DNA from: Bacillota bacterium
GTDB taxonomy: Bacteria > Bacillota > Clostridia > Lachnospirales > Lachnospiraceae
Direction: 5' to 3'
Assembly (NCBI GenBank): GCA_023414985.1
Contig: JAEZLY010000318.1
Location: forward strand, 1 to 40,982
Length of the DNA: 40,982 nucleotides
In this document: positions 25,272 through 33,409 of the stretch, one piece after another
Numbering within the stretch: position 1 is the stretch's first letter
Layout of the letters: every line of letters starts with the position of its first letter
Notes under the pieces: generated by a model
Told to the model about the DNA's origin: nothing
Databases searched by the model: none
The model's input: only the letters and a program-made list of their open reading frames with translations
Made by a program: the position numbers and the translations under genes

Positions 25272-26153
25272 ATGGCTGTAAAAAAGGGATTAGGAAAAGG
25301 ACTCGATATAATGATTCCAGAAAAAATCATCGAGAATACGGAAGAGAAGCTGGATCATGTTTCACGTGAAACAATGGTACATATCAGTGACATTGAGCCT
25401 AATAAATCGCAGCCGAGAAAGAAATTCGATGAAGATGCGCTGCAGGAGCTTGCAGATTCAATTAAGCAATATGGTGTAATCCAGCCATTGATTCTTCAAA
25501 AAAGAGGTAAGCTGTATGAGATTATTGCAGGTGAGCGCAGATGGAGAGCGGCAAGATTAGCAGGATTAAAAGAGGTTCCGGCAATTATTAAGGATTACAC
25601 TCCTCAGGAGATTGTTGAAATCGCATTGATAGAGAATATCCAGAGAGAAGATTTAAACCCGATTGAAGAAGCACAGACCTATCAAAGACTTATTCAGGAG
25701 TTTCATTTAAAGCAGGATGAGGTTGCTGAGAGAGTATCAAAGAGCAGAGTAGCAGTAACAAACTCAATGAGGCTTCTTAAACTGGATGAAAGAGTACAGC
25801 AGATGATCATTGATGATATGATATCCGGCGGTCACGCCCGTGCATTATTATCACTTGAAGAAGGTGAAAAACAGTATAATACTGCCTGTAAAGTATTTGA
25901 TGAGAAACTCAGTGTAAGAGAAACAGAAAAGCTTGTAAAACATATTCTTGCAGAAAAGCCTCATAAGGAAGCAGCTGCGGCTAAAGAAGATGATTATATT
26001 TACCGCGGACTGGAAGATAAAATCAGAACATTAATCGGAACGAAGGTATCCATACATAATAAAAATAATCATAAGGGTTCCATAGAAATTGAGTATTATT
26101 CTAAAGAAGAATTAGAAAGAATTGTCGATTTATTTGAGGGTATGAATCAATAA
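25272..26153 (+). CDS. parB: Chromosome partitioning protein ParB (Spo0J)
   Basis: ParB is the CTP-dependent clamp that loads at parS and spreads along DNA. The 293-residue protein starts MAVKKGLGKGLD, the usual ParA-activating N-terminal peptide. The CTP-binding domain is visible in LQELADSIKQYGVIQPL and then in GERRWRAARLAGL and IALIENIQREDLNPIEEA. A helix-turn-helix (HLKQDEVAERVSKSRVAVTNSMRLL) and a C-terminal dimer domain follow. The ATG at 25272 comes 5 bases after AAAGGAGG; an ATG at 25254 precedes that site. A perfect parS lies in codons for HVSRET near the N terminus. Confidence 0.97.
   Translation: MAVKKGLGKGLDIMIPEKIIENTEEKLDHVSRETMVHISDIEPNKSQPRKKFDEDALQELADSIKQYGVIQPLILQKRGKLYEIIAGERRWRAARLAGLKEVPAIIKDYTPQEIVEIALIENIQREDLNPIEEAQTYQRLIQEFHLKQDEVAERVSKSRVAVTNSMRLLKLDERVQQMIIDDMISGGHARALLSLEEGEKQYNTACKVFDEKLSVRETEKLVKHILAEKPHKEAAAAKEDDYIYRGLEDKIRTLIGTKVSIHNKNNHKGSIEIEYYSKEELERIVDLFEGMNQ
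25358..25373. other. parS site 7, inside parB
   Basis: TGTTTCACGTGAAACA is an exact match within the parB coding region, in the frame that encodes V-S-R-E-T. Confidence 0.95.
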
Positions 26154-26212
26154 ACTAATTGATCATTATTGATAGAAAGGAAGTCATACCGGTTACAAGG
26201 GAGGATATATAA

Positions 26213-26725
26213 ATGAACTTTTTAGATATGATTAATAATTACGCGGAGTACATTTTGACAGGATTAGCAGGGTTATCTATTCTGCTTATCATCTTAGTTA
26301 TCATATTGTTTGTAAAACAGAGTAAGTTGAACAAAAAATACAAGAAATTTATGTCGGGTGCCAGCGGTGAGAATCTTGAAAGTCAGATTGTTGCCAGGTT
26401 TTCAGATATCGATCAATTAAAAGCAAATACAAAGAGCCTCGATGAAGAGCTTAAAAAAGTGAAGGAAAATCTATTGATTACCTATCAGAAGGTAGGAGTT
26501 GTCAAGTATGATGCATTTAAGGAAATGGGAGGAAAGCTCAGCTTTGTACTTGCACTGTTGGATAAGAACAACAATGGCATTTTGCTCAATTCGGTACATA
26601 GCAGCCGAGAAGGATGTTATACTTATCTGAAAGAGATCATTAAAGGTGAATCTTTCCTGGAATTGTCCGATGACGAAGCAAAAGCTTTAAATCAAGCACT
26701 AAGCAGTAGCAACTTTATGGAGTAA
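26213..26725 (+). CDS. DUF4446 family membrane protein
   Basis: This 170-residue protein has one N-terminal membrane helix at about 15-36 (ILTGLAGLSILLIILVIILFV). A charged, coiled-coil stretch (SDIDQLKANTKSLDEELKKVKENL) follows. The conserved C-terminal domain includes KVGVVKYDAFKEMGGKLSFVLALLD and REGCYTYLKEI, the pattern of the DUF4446 family found next to parAB in many Clostridia and Bacilli. Its function is unknown; the position suggests a membrane-linked role near the segregation genes. AGGGAGG lies upstream of ATG 26213. It ends before a bidirectional terminator. Confidence 0.9.
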   Translation: MNFLDMINNYAEYILTGLAGLSILLIILVIILFVKQSKLNKKYKKFMSGASGENLESQIVARFSDIDQLKANTKSLDEELKKVKENLLITYQKVGVVKYDAFKEMGGKLSFVLALLDKNNNGILLNSVHSSREGCYTYLKEIIKGESFLELSDDEAKALNQALSSSNFME

Positions 26726-26865
26726 GATATCATTATTAAAGTCAGATAGAGAAGCAATCGCCAGGGAGAAATGAAGATTTAGGATAGAGAAAAGTTAGGT
26801 AATATGATACTGAATTAACGAAATAATATGAAACGCATCATAAAAAGTGTGTAATAAAAGCGTAA

Positions 26866-26906
26866 AAAATAAGCGTGGGATCTGTACAGATACCCACGCT
26901 TATTTT
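26866..26906. terminator. Bidirectional terminator between DUF4446 gene and adhE
   Basis: AAAATAAGCGTGGG (26866-26879) pairs with CCCACGCTTATTTT (26893-26906) around an inner TCTGTACAGA palindrome. A-runs and T-runs flank it on both strands, so it can stop transcription from both convergent genes. Confidence 0.85.
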
Positions 26907-26968
26907 ACTAATTTCTATTAAGTTTTCTATTAATGAATAACTAACCTAAATATGAAATATATTTCACA

Positions 26969-29590
26969 TTATTTCTTCTTAGCAGGAACCTTTCCCTTTC
27001 CGTAGAAAGCTAACAGATAGAGGTCTTCCAACTCAGAGATTAAAGGAAGTCTCGGGTTGGCTGTGGTACACTGATCACCGAAGGCAAGGTCAGCAAGAGG
27101 GGAAACCTTACTTAAGAAGTCTCTCTCTTCCAGGCCGTATTCCTGTAAGGTTGCAGGAATTCCTAAGTGACGATTAAGCTCTTCCACATCCTTTGCAAGC
27201 ATTTCTACTGCCTCTGCGTTGTTCTTCGGATTCTTACCAAGCTTCTTCATCAGTTCAAAAATCTTATCTCCTACGATATAGCTTTCATACTTCGGGAAGG
27301 AGGTGAACTTGGTAGGACACTCTACTCCGTTATATCGAATTACATGAGGAAGCAGGATTGCATTTGCACAGCCGTGAGGAATATGATACTCACCGCCGAG
27401 CTTATGAGCCAGGGAATGATTGATACCAAGGAAGGCATTGGTGAATGCCATACCTGCCATCGTTGAAGCATTATGCATCTTTTCACGGGCTACCGGGCTC
27501 TCAGAACCTTTATCATAGGACTCTTTTAAATATTTGAAGACCAGATCAATTGCATGGATTGCAAGCGCATCGGTGTAATCGGAAGCAACTACGGAAATGT
27601 AAGCCTCAATTGCATGTGTTAATACGTCCATACCGGTCCATGCGGTAGACTTCTTCGGAACACTCATTACGAAATCCGGGTCGATGATAGCAACATCCGG
27701 TGTCAACTCATAGTCAGCGAGCGGATATTTTTTATTCTCATTTTTATCAGAAATAACAGCAAAGGAGGTAACCTCGGAGCCTGTTCCTGATGTGGTAGGA
27801 ATAGCTACAAACTGAGCCTTCTTACCTAAGGTAGGGAACTTATATGCACGCTTACGGATATCCAGGAACTTCAAAGACATGTTCTTAAAGTCCGCGGTCG
27901 GATCCTCATAGAATAACCACATACCCTTAGCTGCGTCAATAGCTGATCCGCCACCAAGTGCTATGATTACGTCGGGTTTGAATTTATTCATTTCTTCAAC
28001 GCCCTTTAAGATTGTTTCGAGGCTGGGATCGGGCTCAACCTGATCAAAAATCTCGCAGTGAACATAATCAGAGCGCTTTCTTAACTGGTAAAGAACCTTA
28101 CTTACATAACCCAACTGAGTCATGGAAGGGTCCGTTACGATGAAGGCCTTGGAGATGCCGGGCATTTTCGCTAAGTATGCTGTAGAACCGGACTCAAAAT
28201 AAATTTTACTCGGAACCTTAAACCACTGCATATTAACCCTCCTCTTTGCAACTCGCTTATAATTAACCAGATCCACAGCGGAAACGTTGTGTGTGGTCGA
28301 GTTGCCGCCATAGGAGCCGCAGCCTAAGGTGAGGGACGGCATATTCGTGTTATATAAGTCACCGATTGCACCGTGGGTAGAAGGGGAATTCACCAGGATA
28401 CGTCCGGTTCTCATTCTTGCAGAGAAGGTCTTAATGACTTTATCATCTGAAGAATGAAGTACAGAGGAATGGCCGAGACCGCCGAGTTCAATCATCTTCT
28501 CACAAAGCTGATAGCCATTCTCTAAATCCTTAGCCTTGATAACTGCAAGGACAGGGGATAATTTCTCTTTGGAAAGCGGATATTCCGGTCCGACACCTTC
28601 CAGCTCGGTACATAAGATTTTGGTCTGCGGAGGGATTTTAATTCCGGCCAGTGCGGCGATTGCTACAGGGGACTGACCCACGATGGCGGGATTTACAGCA
28701 CCTGTCTGTGTATTGATTACAACCGGTTCCAACAATTTAATCTCTTCCTTAGTTGCAAAGTAGCAGCCGGCTTTCCTCATTAACTCGATTACCTCATCAT
28801 AAACAGGTGCTTCTATGATAGCAGCCTGCTCTGATGCGCAGATCATACCGTTGTCAAAGGATTTTGATAATACCAGGTCATTGACCGCACGCTTTAGGTT
28901 TGCAGTCTTTTCGATAAAGCAGGGAACATTTCCGGGACCTACGCCGAGAGCGGGCTTTCCGCAGGAGTAAGCTTGCTTTACCATACCGGAACCTCCGGTA
29001 GCGAGGATCATGGATACATTGGGATGATTCATTAATTCTCTGGTAGCGTCAATGGAAGGATATTCGATCCATTGAATACAGTTCTTCGGAGCACCTGCCT
29101 TAATGGCTGCTTCGTAAAGGGTCTTCGCAGCTTCTCTCGAGCACTGCTGTGAGCTGGGATGAAAACCAAAGATGATCGGGTTTCTTGTTTTAATACAGGT
29201 TAAGCATTTGAACATTGTGGTGGAGGTGGGATTGGTAACCGGAGTTACACCTGCTACAACGCCAACAGGCTCTGCCACGATCATGTAATCCTCTTCCTCA
29301 TTATCCTCGATGATACCAACAGTTTTCTGATATTTAATGGAGTGCCATACGTATTCAGTAGCAAAAATGTTCTTTGTAATCTTGTCTTCGTAGATACCTC
29401 TTCCGGTCTCTTCAACAGCCATTTTAGCCAGGACCTGTTGTTTAGCAAGACCTGCAAGTGCCATCTCATGAACTATATTGTCTACTGTTTCCTGATCTAA
29501 AGATAAGAAATCATTTAAAGCAACAAGTGCGTTTTTTACTAATTGGTCAACATGCTCTTTCGGTGTAGGTTGCTGTATTTCTTTCGACAT
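26969..29590 (-). CDS. adhE: Bifunctional acetaldehyde-CoA/alcohol dehydrogenase
   Basis: AdhE reduces acetyl-CoA to acetaldehyde and then ethanol with NADH and forms long spirosomes in the cytosol. The 873-residue protein has an N-terminal CoA-acylating aldehyde dehydrogenase (to about 440) with catalytic C251 in FDNGMICASEQ. The C-terminal iron alcohol dehydrogenase shows GGGSAIDAAKGM, NAFLGINHSLAHKLG and HGCANAILLPHVIRYN for the metal histidines. The ATG at 29590 has AAGGAGG at a spacing of 6; an ATG two codons earlier abuts the ribosome site and is rejected. Two Rex-type operators flank the promoter, fitting induction at high NADH. It runs against the main direction of nearby genes. Confidence 0.97.
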   Translation of the reverse strand: MSKEIQQPTPKEHVDQLVKNALVALNDFLSLDQETVDNIVHEMALAGLAKQQVLAKMAVEETGRGIYEDKITKNIFATEYVWHSIKYQKTVGIIEDNEEEDYMIVAEPVGVVAGVTPVTNPTSTTMFKCLTCIKTRNPIIFGFHPSSQQCSREAAKTLYEAAIKAGAPKNCIQWIEYPSIDATRELMNHPNVSMILATGGSGMVKQAYSCGKPALGVGPGNVPCFIEKTANLKRAVNDLVLSKSFDNGMICASEQAAIIEAPVYDEVIELMRKAGCYFATKEEIKLLEPVVINTQTGAVNPAIVGQSPVAIAALAGIKIPPQTKILCTELEGVGPEYPLSKEKLSPVLAVIKAKDLENGYQLCEKMIELGGLGHSSVLHSSDDKVIKTFSARMRTGRILVNSPSTHGAIGDLYNTNMPSLTLGCGSYGGNSTTHNVSAVDLVNYKRVAKRRVNMQWFKVPSKIYFESGSTAYLAKMPGISKAFIVTDPSMTQLGYVSKVLYQLRKRSDYVHCEIFDQVEPDPSLETILKGVEEMNKFKPDVIIALGGGSAIDAAKGMWLFYEDPTADFKNMSLKFLDIRKRAYKFPTLGKKAQFVAIPTTSGTGSEVTSFAVISDKNENKKYPLADYELTPDVAIIDPDFVMSVPKKSTAWTGMDVLTHAIEAYISVVASDYTDALAIHAIDLVFKYLKESYDKGSESPVAREKMHNASTMAGMAFTNAFLGINHSLAHKLGGEYHIPHGCANAILLPHVIRYNGVECPTKFTSFPKYESYIVGDKIFELMKKLGKNPKNNAEAVEMLAKDVEELNRHLGIPATLQEYGLEERDFLSKVSPLADLAFGDQCTTANPRLPLISELEDLYLLAFYGKGKVPAKKK

Positions 29591-29607
29591 ATACATCCTC
29601 CTTCTGA

Positions 29608-29625
29608 TTGTTAAAAATTTAACAT
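29608..29625 (-). promoter_or_regulatory. Rex operator 1 (adhE leader)
   Basis: TTGTTAAAAATTTAACAT matches the Rex consensus TTGTTAAnnnnTTAACAA at all but the last position. It lies just downstream of the adhE transcription start. Confidence 0.8.
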
Positions 29626-29640
29626 TTGGTTTATGAGTAG

Positions 29641-29669
29641 AATATAGCAAAAAAAAATCTATTTGTAAA
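29641..29669 (-). promoter_or_regulatory. adhE promoter
   Basis: On the minus strand, TTTACA (29669-29664) and TATATT (29646-29641) have a 17-base spacer containing nine T. The start would be near 29634, between the two Rex-type sites. Confidence 0.7.
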
Positions 29670-29674
29670 TAGGT

Positions 29675-29692
29675 TTGTTAAATAAATAACAA
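29675..29692 (-). promoter_or_regulatory. Rex operator 2 (upstream of -35)
   Basis: TTGTTAAATAAATAACAA matches the Rex consensus with one mismatch in the second half-site. It lies 5 bases upstream of the adhE -35. The two operators are about 67 bases apart, suitable for cooperative repression. Confidence 0.7.
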
Positions 29693-29947
29693 TCAAAAAA
29701 TATACCAATAATGATTAAAAAGTATAAATAATATACAATAACCTTAATTATATGTCAATATGACCTGAAAAATGCACAATTAATCTAAAAAGAAGGTATT
29801 TTTTTTGTGCGTTTCGCCGTTCCTAAAGAAAAAGAGAGAATCTACCTATATATGATTGTTATAATATGTATTATAATAAGAATGAATATGATGTAAAATA
29901 CATTATTAACTGGAGTCTGAAACAAAGGATTATGAAAGGTGAGAAAA

Positions 29948-31006
29948 ATGAGAATTGTCTCATTAGATTCTATCAAGGGGAATGAGCTGCTGGCCAAGGA
30001 TGTATATTCGGGAAACGACGCATTTCTGATGCCGGCAGGAGCTGTTGTTAAGAAGGAATATGTGAGAAGGCTGCAAGACTTAAATGTTGAATACATATAT
30101 ATAGAAGATGATATAGCAGAGGGAATCAACCTGACCAATAATCTTGAATTTCAGATACAGGAGCAATGTCAGGATGCAGTCAGGGATATTTTACAGAAAT
30201 ATTCCTACCAGAATGATAATGAACTGGAGCAGATTAAAAATGTTGCAGACGAAATCATCCGTAATGTTCTGGAGGACCCGGGGGTAATCTTTAATCTGTC
30301 TACGATCAGACAGAAGAGCAGCAGCACGTATTCTCATTCGTTGAACGTCTGTGCGCTTGCTGTATTGCTGGCCGTTAAGCTGAAGCTTCCGAAGGGAAAA
30401 ATCAGAGACATCGCGATTGGCTGTCTCCTTCACGATATAGGAGTTACCTATATTAAAAGCGAACTTTTGGATGCATCTCTGGAAGATAATACGGAAAACG
30501 TATTAAAAGAGCTGAAAAAGCATATCATATATGGATACTCTGCTGTAGAGAAGATGGATTGGCTTTCTGCTACAGCAAAGGATATCATTATCAGCCATCA
30601 CGAACGGCTGGACGGATCGGGATATCCCTTCCATGTGAAAGAGAGCAGAATTAAGATAGGAAGCAGAATAGCCGCGGTTTGCGATGAATTTGACAGCCGT
30701 GTTTACGGGAACTTCATGAAGAAAATGAAAGTACATGATGCAATAGACTATATCGTAAGTCAGGCAGGAGTGCTATTTGACTTCCGGGTGGTCAAAGCTT
30801 TTGTGGATTCTGTTGCGGCATATCCTACGGGATCTTTAGTCAGAACAAACGAAGGAGAGACAGCGATTGTTCTGAGGCAGAATCCTCAGTGCCCGACTAG
30901 ACCGGTGCTTCGTATTATTGAAGATAGTAATGGAAATAAACCGAATCAATGGATAGAAAAGAATCTGGTGACAGAACTGACTTTATTTATTACAGATTCA
31001 ATCTGA
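29948..31006 (+). CDS. HD-GYP domain protein (probable cyclic-di-GMP phosphodiesterase)
   Basis: The C-terminal two thirds of this 352-residue protein form an HD-GYP domain. The metal-binding histidine of SHSLNVCALAVLL, the HD pair at 162-163 in CLLHDIGVTYIK, and the signature HHERLDGSGYP at 217-227 are all present. Such enzymes hydrolyse cyclic-di-GMP and often govern motility (family knowledge). The first 65 residues form a small DUF3391-like lead domain (SIKGNELLAKDVYSGNDAFL). No membrane segment or receiver domain is seen. AAAGGTGAG precedes ATG at 29948; a GTG at 29939 overlaps that site. The next gene has its own promoter, so it is probably a single-gene unit. Confidence 0.9.
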   Translation: MRIVSLDSIKGNELLAKDVYSGNDAFLMPAGAVVKKEYVRRLQDLNVEYIYIEDDIAEGINLTNNLEFQIQEQCQDAVRDILQKYSYQNDNELEQIKNVADEIIRNVLEDPGVIFNLSTIRQKSSSTYSHSLNVCALAVLLAVKLKLPKGKIRDIAIGCLLHDIGVTYIKSELLDASLEDNTENVLKELKKHIIYGYSAVEKMDWLSATAKDIIISHHERLDGSGYPFHVKESRIKIGSRIAAVCDEFDSRVYGNFMKKMKVHDAIDYIVSQAGVLFDFRVVKAFVDSVAAYPTGSLVRTNEGETAIVLRQNPQCPTRPVLRIIEDSNGNKPNQWIEKNLVTELTLFITDSI

Positions 31007-31011
31007 CCTCT

Positions 31012-31071
31012 TGTGGATTACTCTCTCCGGCTGTGGATGAGTGATCGGAAATAGAGCAAACGGGTGGATAT
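31012..31071 (+). other. Cluster of DnaA-box-like nonamers
   Basis: TGTGGATTA (31012-31020), TGTGGATGA (31032-31040) and GGTGGATAT (31063-31071) lie in the same orientation just after the HD-GYP gene. The first two each differ at one position from TGTGGATAA, the reverse complement of the DnaA box. They may bind DnaA at this distance from oriC, or may be chance. Confidence 0.4.
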
Positions 31072-31080
31072 AGTACGTAC

Positions 31081-31109
31081 TTGCACATTCAATTAAAATA
31101 TGTTATAAA
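31081..31109 (+). promoter_or_regulatory. Promoter of the DUF3881 gene
   Basis: TTGCAC (31081-31086) and TATAAA (31104-31109) are 17 bases apart. The start near 31116 gives a leader of about 109 bases before the ATG. Confidence 0.7.
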
Positions 31110-31115
31110 TAATTA

Positions 31116-31224
31116 TTACACATGACAGGATAAAGCCATCAGCTTTTAAGGCATTATCCGTTATTGAAGTGAAGGGTACCATTGTTTTCACTTATATTGC
31201 CGTGAAAGGCAAATCGGAGGTTAT
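31116..31224 (+). promoter_or_regulatory. Structured 5' leader of the DUF3881 gene
   Basis: Two stems are visible: GGATAA/TTATCC with inner GCC/GGC (31128-31159), and an AGTGAA/TTTCACT stem further on. A third short GCC/GGC-type pairing comes just before the GGAGG ribosome site. I do not recognise a known riboswitch core. It could be an uncharacterised leader element or simple mRNA structure. Confidence 0.35.
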
Positions 31225-32118
31225 ATGCACAGCTATTTAAGAGCGATCGGTTTCAGTAATATTAATAATAGAATGGAATTAGATCGATTGTTAGAGATGA
31301 TTACAGATAGCTCTATCAAAAAACGTACCGTTCAGTTGGGGAGTTCCAACAGCCTGACTGAAATGAATATGGAATTTGGCGAAGGAATGGGAATAACGGT
31401 TCGTGGAGAGACGGACGAGAACAATAAATTTCATATGGATCATTATTATCCATATCTTCTCGGGCAGACAGTCAGTACCCGGGAAGAGGTGGGAATTAAT
31501 AAACGTGTAGATTCGGAAGCGTATACGGGTATGTGTGACGATTTTCGTCTTGGTGTATCCCTGATCTTTTATTTACAGAATGTCATCGAATTTCTGGAGA
31601 AGAAGAATCAGAATATGCCGATGGGAACTTCCTTTCCGATTACGCTGGCTGCTCTTTCCCTGGAAGGAAGGATACTTCTTCCGATTGAGATGGATGAGGT
31701 CCAGGTTCGGAATATCAGCGCGGAGACAAAATACCGCAACAACCTGATCGCCGAAGCAAAGAAAGGCAACCAGGATGCCATTGACAGTCTGACGATCGAT
31801 GATATTGATACTTATGCCATGATTTCAAAAAGAGCCAAGAAGGAAGATATTTATTCTATCGTTGACACTTCCTTTATCCCATTTGGCTCCGAATCGGACA
31901 ATTACAGCGTCATAGCGACGATTACCGACTGTAATCTGATTGAAAATACACTTACGAAGGAAGAAGTCTATGATATGCAGTTGGTCTGCAATGACATTTC
32001 CTTCCGTATATGTATCAATCAAAAGGATCTACTGGGCGAGCCCATGGTAGGCAGACGTTTTAAGGGGAATATCTGGATGCAGGGAAGTATCGGTTTCTCA
32101 GAACAGACAAGAGATTAA
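31225..32118 (+). CDS. DUF3881 family protein
   Basis: This 297-residue soluble protein begins MHSYLRAIGFSNINNRMELDRLL, which I recognise as the Lachnospiraceae-restricted DUF3881 pattern. There is no signal peptide or membrane segment. No catalytic motif stands out, and the function is unknown. CGGAGG lies upstream of the ATG at 31225, behind its own promoter and a leader with hairpins. It is followed after about 140 bases by tRNA-Arg, which has a separate promoter. Confidence 0.8.
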   Translation: MHSYLRAIGFSNINNRMELDRLLEMITDSSIKKRTVQLGSSNSLTEMNMEFGEGMGITVRGETDENNKFHMDHYYPYLLGQTVSTREEVGINKRVDSEAYTGMCDDFRLGVSLIFYLQNVIEFLEKKNQNMPMGTSFPITLAALSLEGRILLPIEMDEVQVRNISAETKYRNNLIAEAKKGNQDAIDSLTIDDIDTYAMISKRAKKEDIYSIVDTSFIPFGSESDNYSVIATITDCNLIENTLTKEEVYDMQLVCNDISFRICINQKDLLGEPMVGRRFKGNIWMQGSIGFSEQTRD

Positions 32119-32210
32119 GAAAGGATACCGGATTATTCAACCGAAGAGCTTAGCCGATTGGATAATCCGGTTTGTCAAATAATAAGCAGACATCGAAAGA
32201 GAATAAGTTA

Positions 32211-32239
32211 TTGACTTAGCAGGCAGGAAATAGTAGAAT
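32211..32239 (+). promoter_or_regulatory. Promoter of tRNA-Arg
   Basis: TTGACT (32211-32216) and TAGAAT (32234-32239) are 17 bases apart, with the start about 14 bases before the tRNA. Confidence 0.8.
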
Positions 32240-32259
32240 AATTACGTTGCGAAAATTGT

Positions 32260-32331
32260 GCCCTCATAGTTAAATGGATATAACAAGCCCCTCCTAAGGG
32301 CTAGTTGCAGGTTCGATTCCTGCTGGGGGTG
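32260..32331 (+). tRNA. tRNA-Arg (anticodon CCT)
   Basis: The acceptor arm GCCCTCA pairs with TGGGGGT (including G-U pairs). The anticodon stem AGCCC/GGGCT encloses CTCCTAA, giving anticodon CCT for AGG codons. The T arm is GCAGG-TTCGATT-CCTGC, and the discriminator is G. The length is 72 nt, and CCA is not encoded. A terminator starts three bases later. Confidence 0.95.
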
Positions 32332-32333
32332 TT

Positions 32334-32367
32334 GCTGAAAGCTTGGAAACAGGCTTTCAGCTTTTTT
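32334..32367 (+). terminator. Terminator after tRNA-Arg
   Basis: GCTGAAAGC and GCTTTCAGC form a 9-bp stem around a 10-base loop and are followed by six T. Confidence 0.9.
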
Positions 32368-32374
32368 ATGCCGT

Positions 32375-32402
32375 TTTACATAGATTTTACATAAACTATA
32401 CA
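32375..32402 (+). promoter_or_regulatory. PHO-box-like direct repeats upstream of pstS
   Basis: TTTACA (32375-32380), TTTACA (32386-32391) and TATACA (32397-32402) repeat with exact 11-base periodicity. This is the layout of Gram-positive PhoP binding sites (TT[ACT]ACA repeats). They lie about 83 bases before the pstS start. A possible -10 TAAAAT at 32441-32446 has no good -35, fitting an activator-dependent promoter. Confidence 0.75.
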
Positions 32403-32484
32403 TAATCATGATATCCCCATAACATAAAAGATGATATTTTTAAAATGTAAAGTGAGGATAAAAAATAGTTAAGGAGCGAAATTG

Positions 32485-33375
32485 ATGAAGAGGTTCAGAA
32501 AAGAATGGTTTATTCTTTTAACAATAAGTATTCTAATGACCGGAATACTGACCGCTTGCAGCAACAAAGGGGATAGTACGAAGGATTCCGGTACACCCGC
32601 AACTACCACAGCACCCGGTTCCGGTACTAATAATGATAAAAGCGGTTCCATCACCATGGCAGGTTCTACTTCTATGGAGAAGCTGGCAAATGTAGCGATT
32701 GAGGCTTTTATGACTAAGTATCCGAATGTCAATGTAACGGCACAGTTCATCGGTTCCTCCGCGGGAATAGAAGCGGTTCTTGCCGGCACAGTAGATATTG
32801 GCAATGCTTCGAGAGATTTAAAGGACAGTGAAATCAGTTCCGGTGCGGTGCAGAATGTTGTTGCGCTTGATGGAATAGCAGTCATTTTAGATAAATCCAA
32901 TACGGTAACAAATGTAACCAAGGACCAGTTAATTCAGATTTATACCGGTCAGATCAATAACTGGAAGGAGGTCGGTGGAGCTAACCAGCCCATCGTAGTA
33001 ATCGGAAGGGAATCCGGTTCCGGAACCAGAGGAGCCTTTGAAGAGCTTCTTGGTATTGCAGATCAGTGTAAATATGCAAATGAAATTAACAGCACCGGTG
33101 GTGTTATGGCAAAGGTAGCCTCCACGCCGGGTGCAATCGGGTATGTTTCTCTGGATGTCGTAGATGATACGGTTGTGACTTCAAAGGTTGACGGAGTTGC
33201 ACCGACTGAGGAAACCATTAAAGCCGGAGATTATCTGTTAAGCCGTCCCTTCGTTATGGCTACAAAGGGTGAGATTTCTGCTCAGAATAAAGTGGTTCAG
33301 ACCTTCTTTGAGTATCTGAAGTCTGAGGAAGGAAAACAGTTGATCGAGAGCGTTGGGCTGATCACAGTAGATTAA
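32485..33375 (+). CDS. pstS: Phosphate ABC transporter substrate-binding lipoprotein PstS
   Basis: PstS captures phosphate outside the cell and delivers it to the PstCAB importer. The 296-residue precursor has a lipoprotein signal with lipobox LTAC and acylated C25, then a Thr/Gly/Ser-rich linker. The binding domain shows ITMAGSTSMEKLA, GSSAGIEAVLAGTVDIGNASRDL and the phosphate loop GRESGSGTRGAFEELL. The ATG at 32485 follows AAGGAG; a TTG one codon earlier is less likely. It is the first gene of the pst-pho cluster and sits behind the PHO-box-like repeats. Confidence 0.97.
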   Translation: MKRFRKEWFILLTISILMTGILTACSNKGDSTKDSGTPATTTAPGSGTNNDKSGSITMAGSTSMEKLANVAIEAFMTKYPNVNVTAQFIGSSAGIEAVLAGTVDIGNASRDLKDSEISSGAVQNVVALDGIAVILDKSNTVTNVTKDQLIQIYTGQINNWKEVGGANQPIVVIGRESGSGTRGAFEELLGIADQCKYANEINSTGGVMAKVASTPGAIGYVSLDVVDDTVVTSKVDGVAPTEETIKAGDYLLSRPFVMATKGEISAQNKVVQTFFEYLKSEEGKQLIESVGLITVD

Positions 33376-33409
33376 CATCAGGATAATGCATTATCAAAAG
33401 GAGTATATT

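Noticed and set aside
31116..31224. Known riboswitch (cyclic-di-GMP or SAM class) before the DUF3881 gene
   Set aside because: The conserved core sequences of those classes are not present; only generic hairpins are seen.
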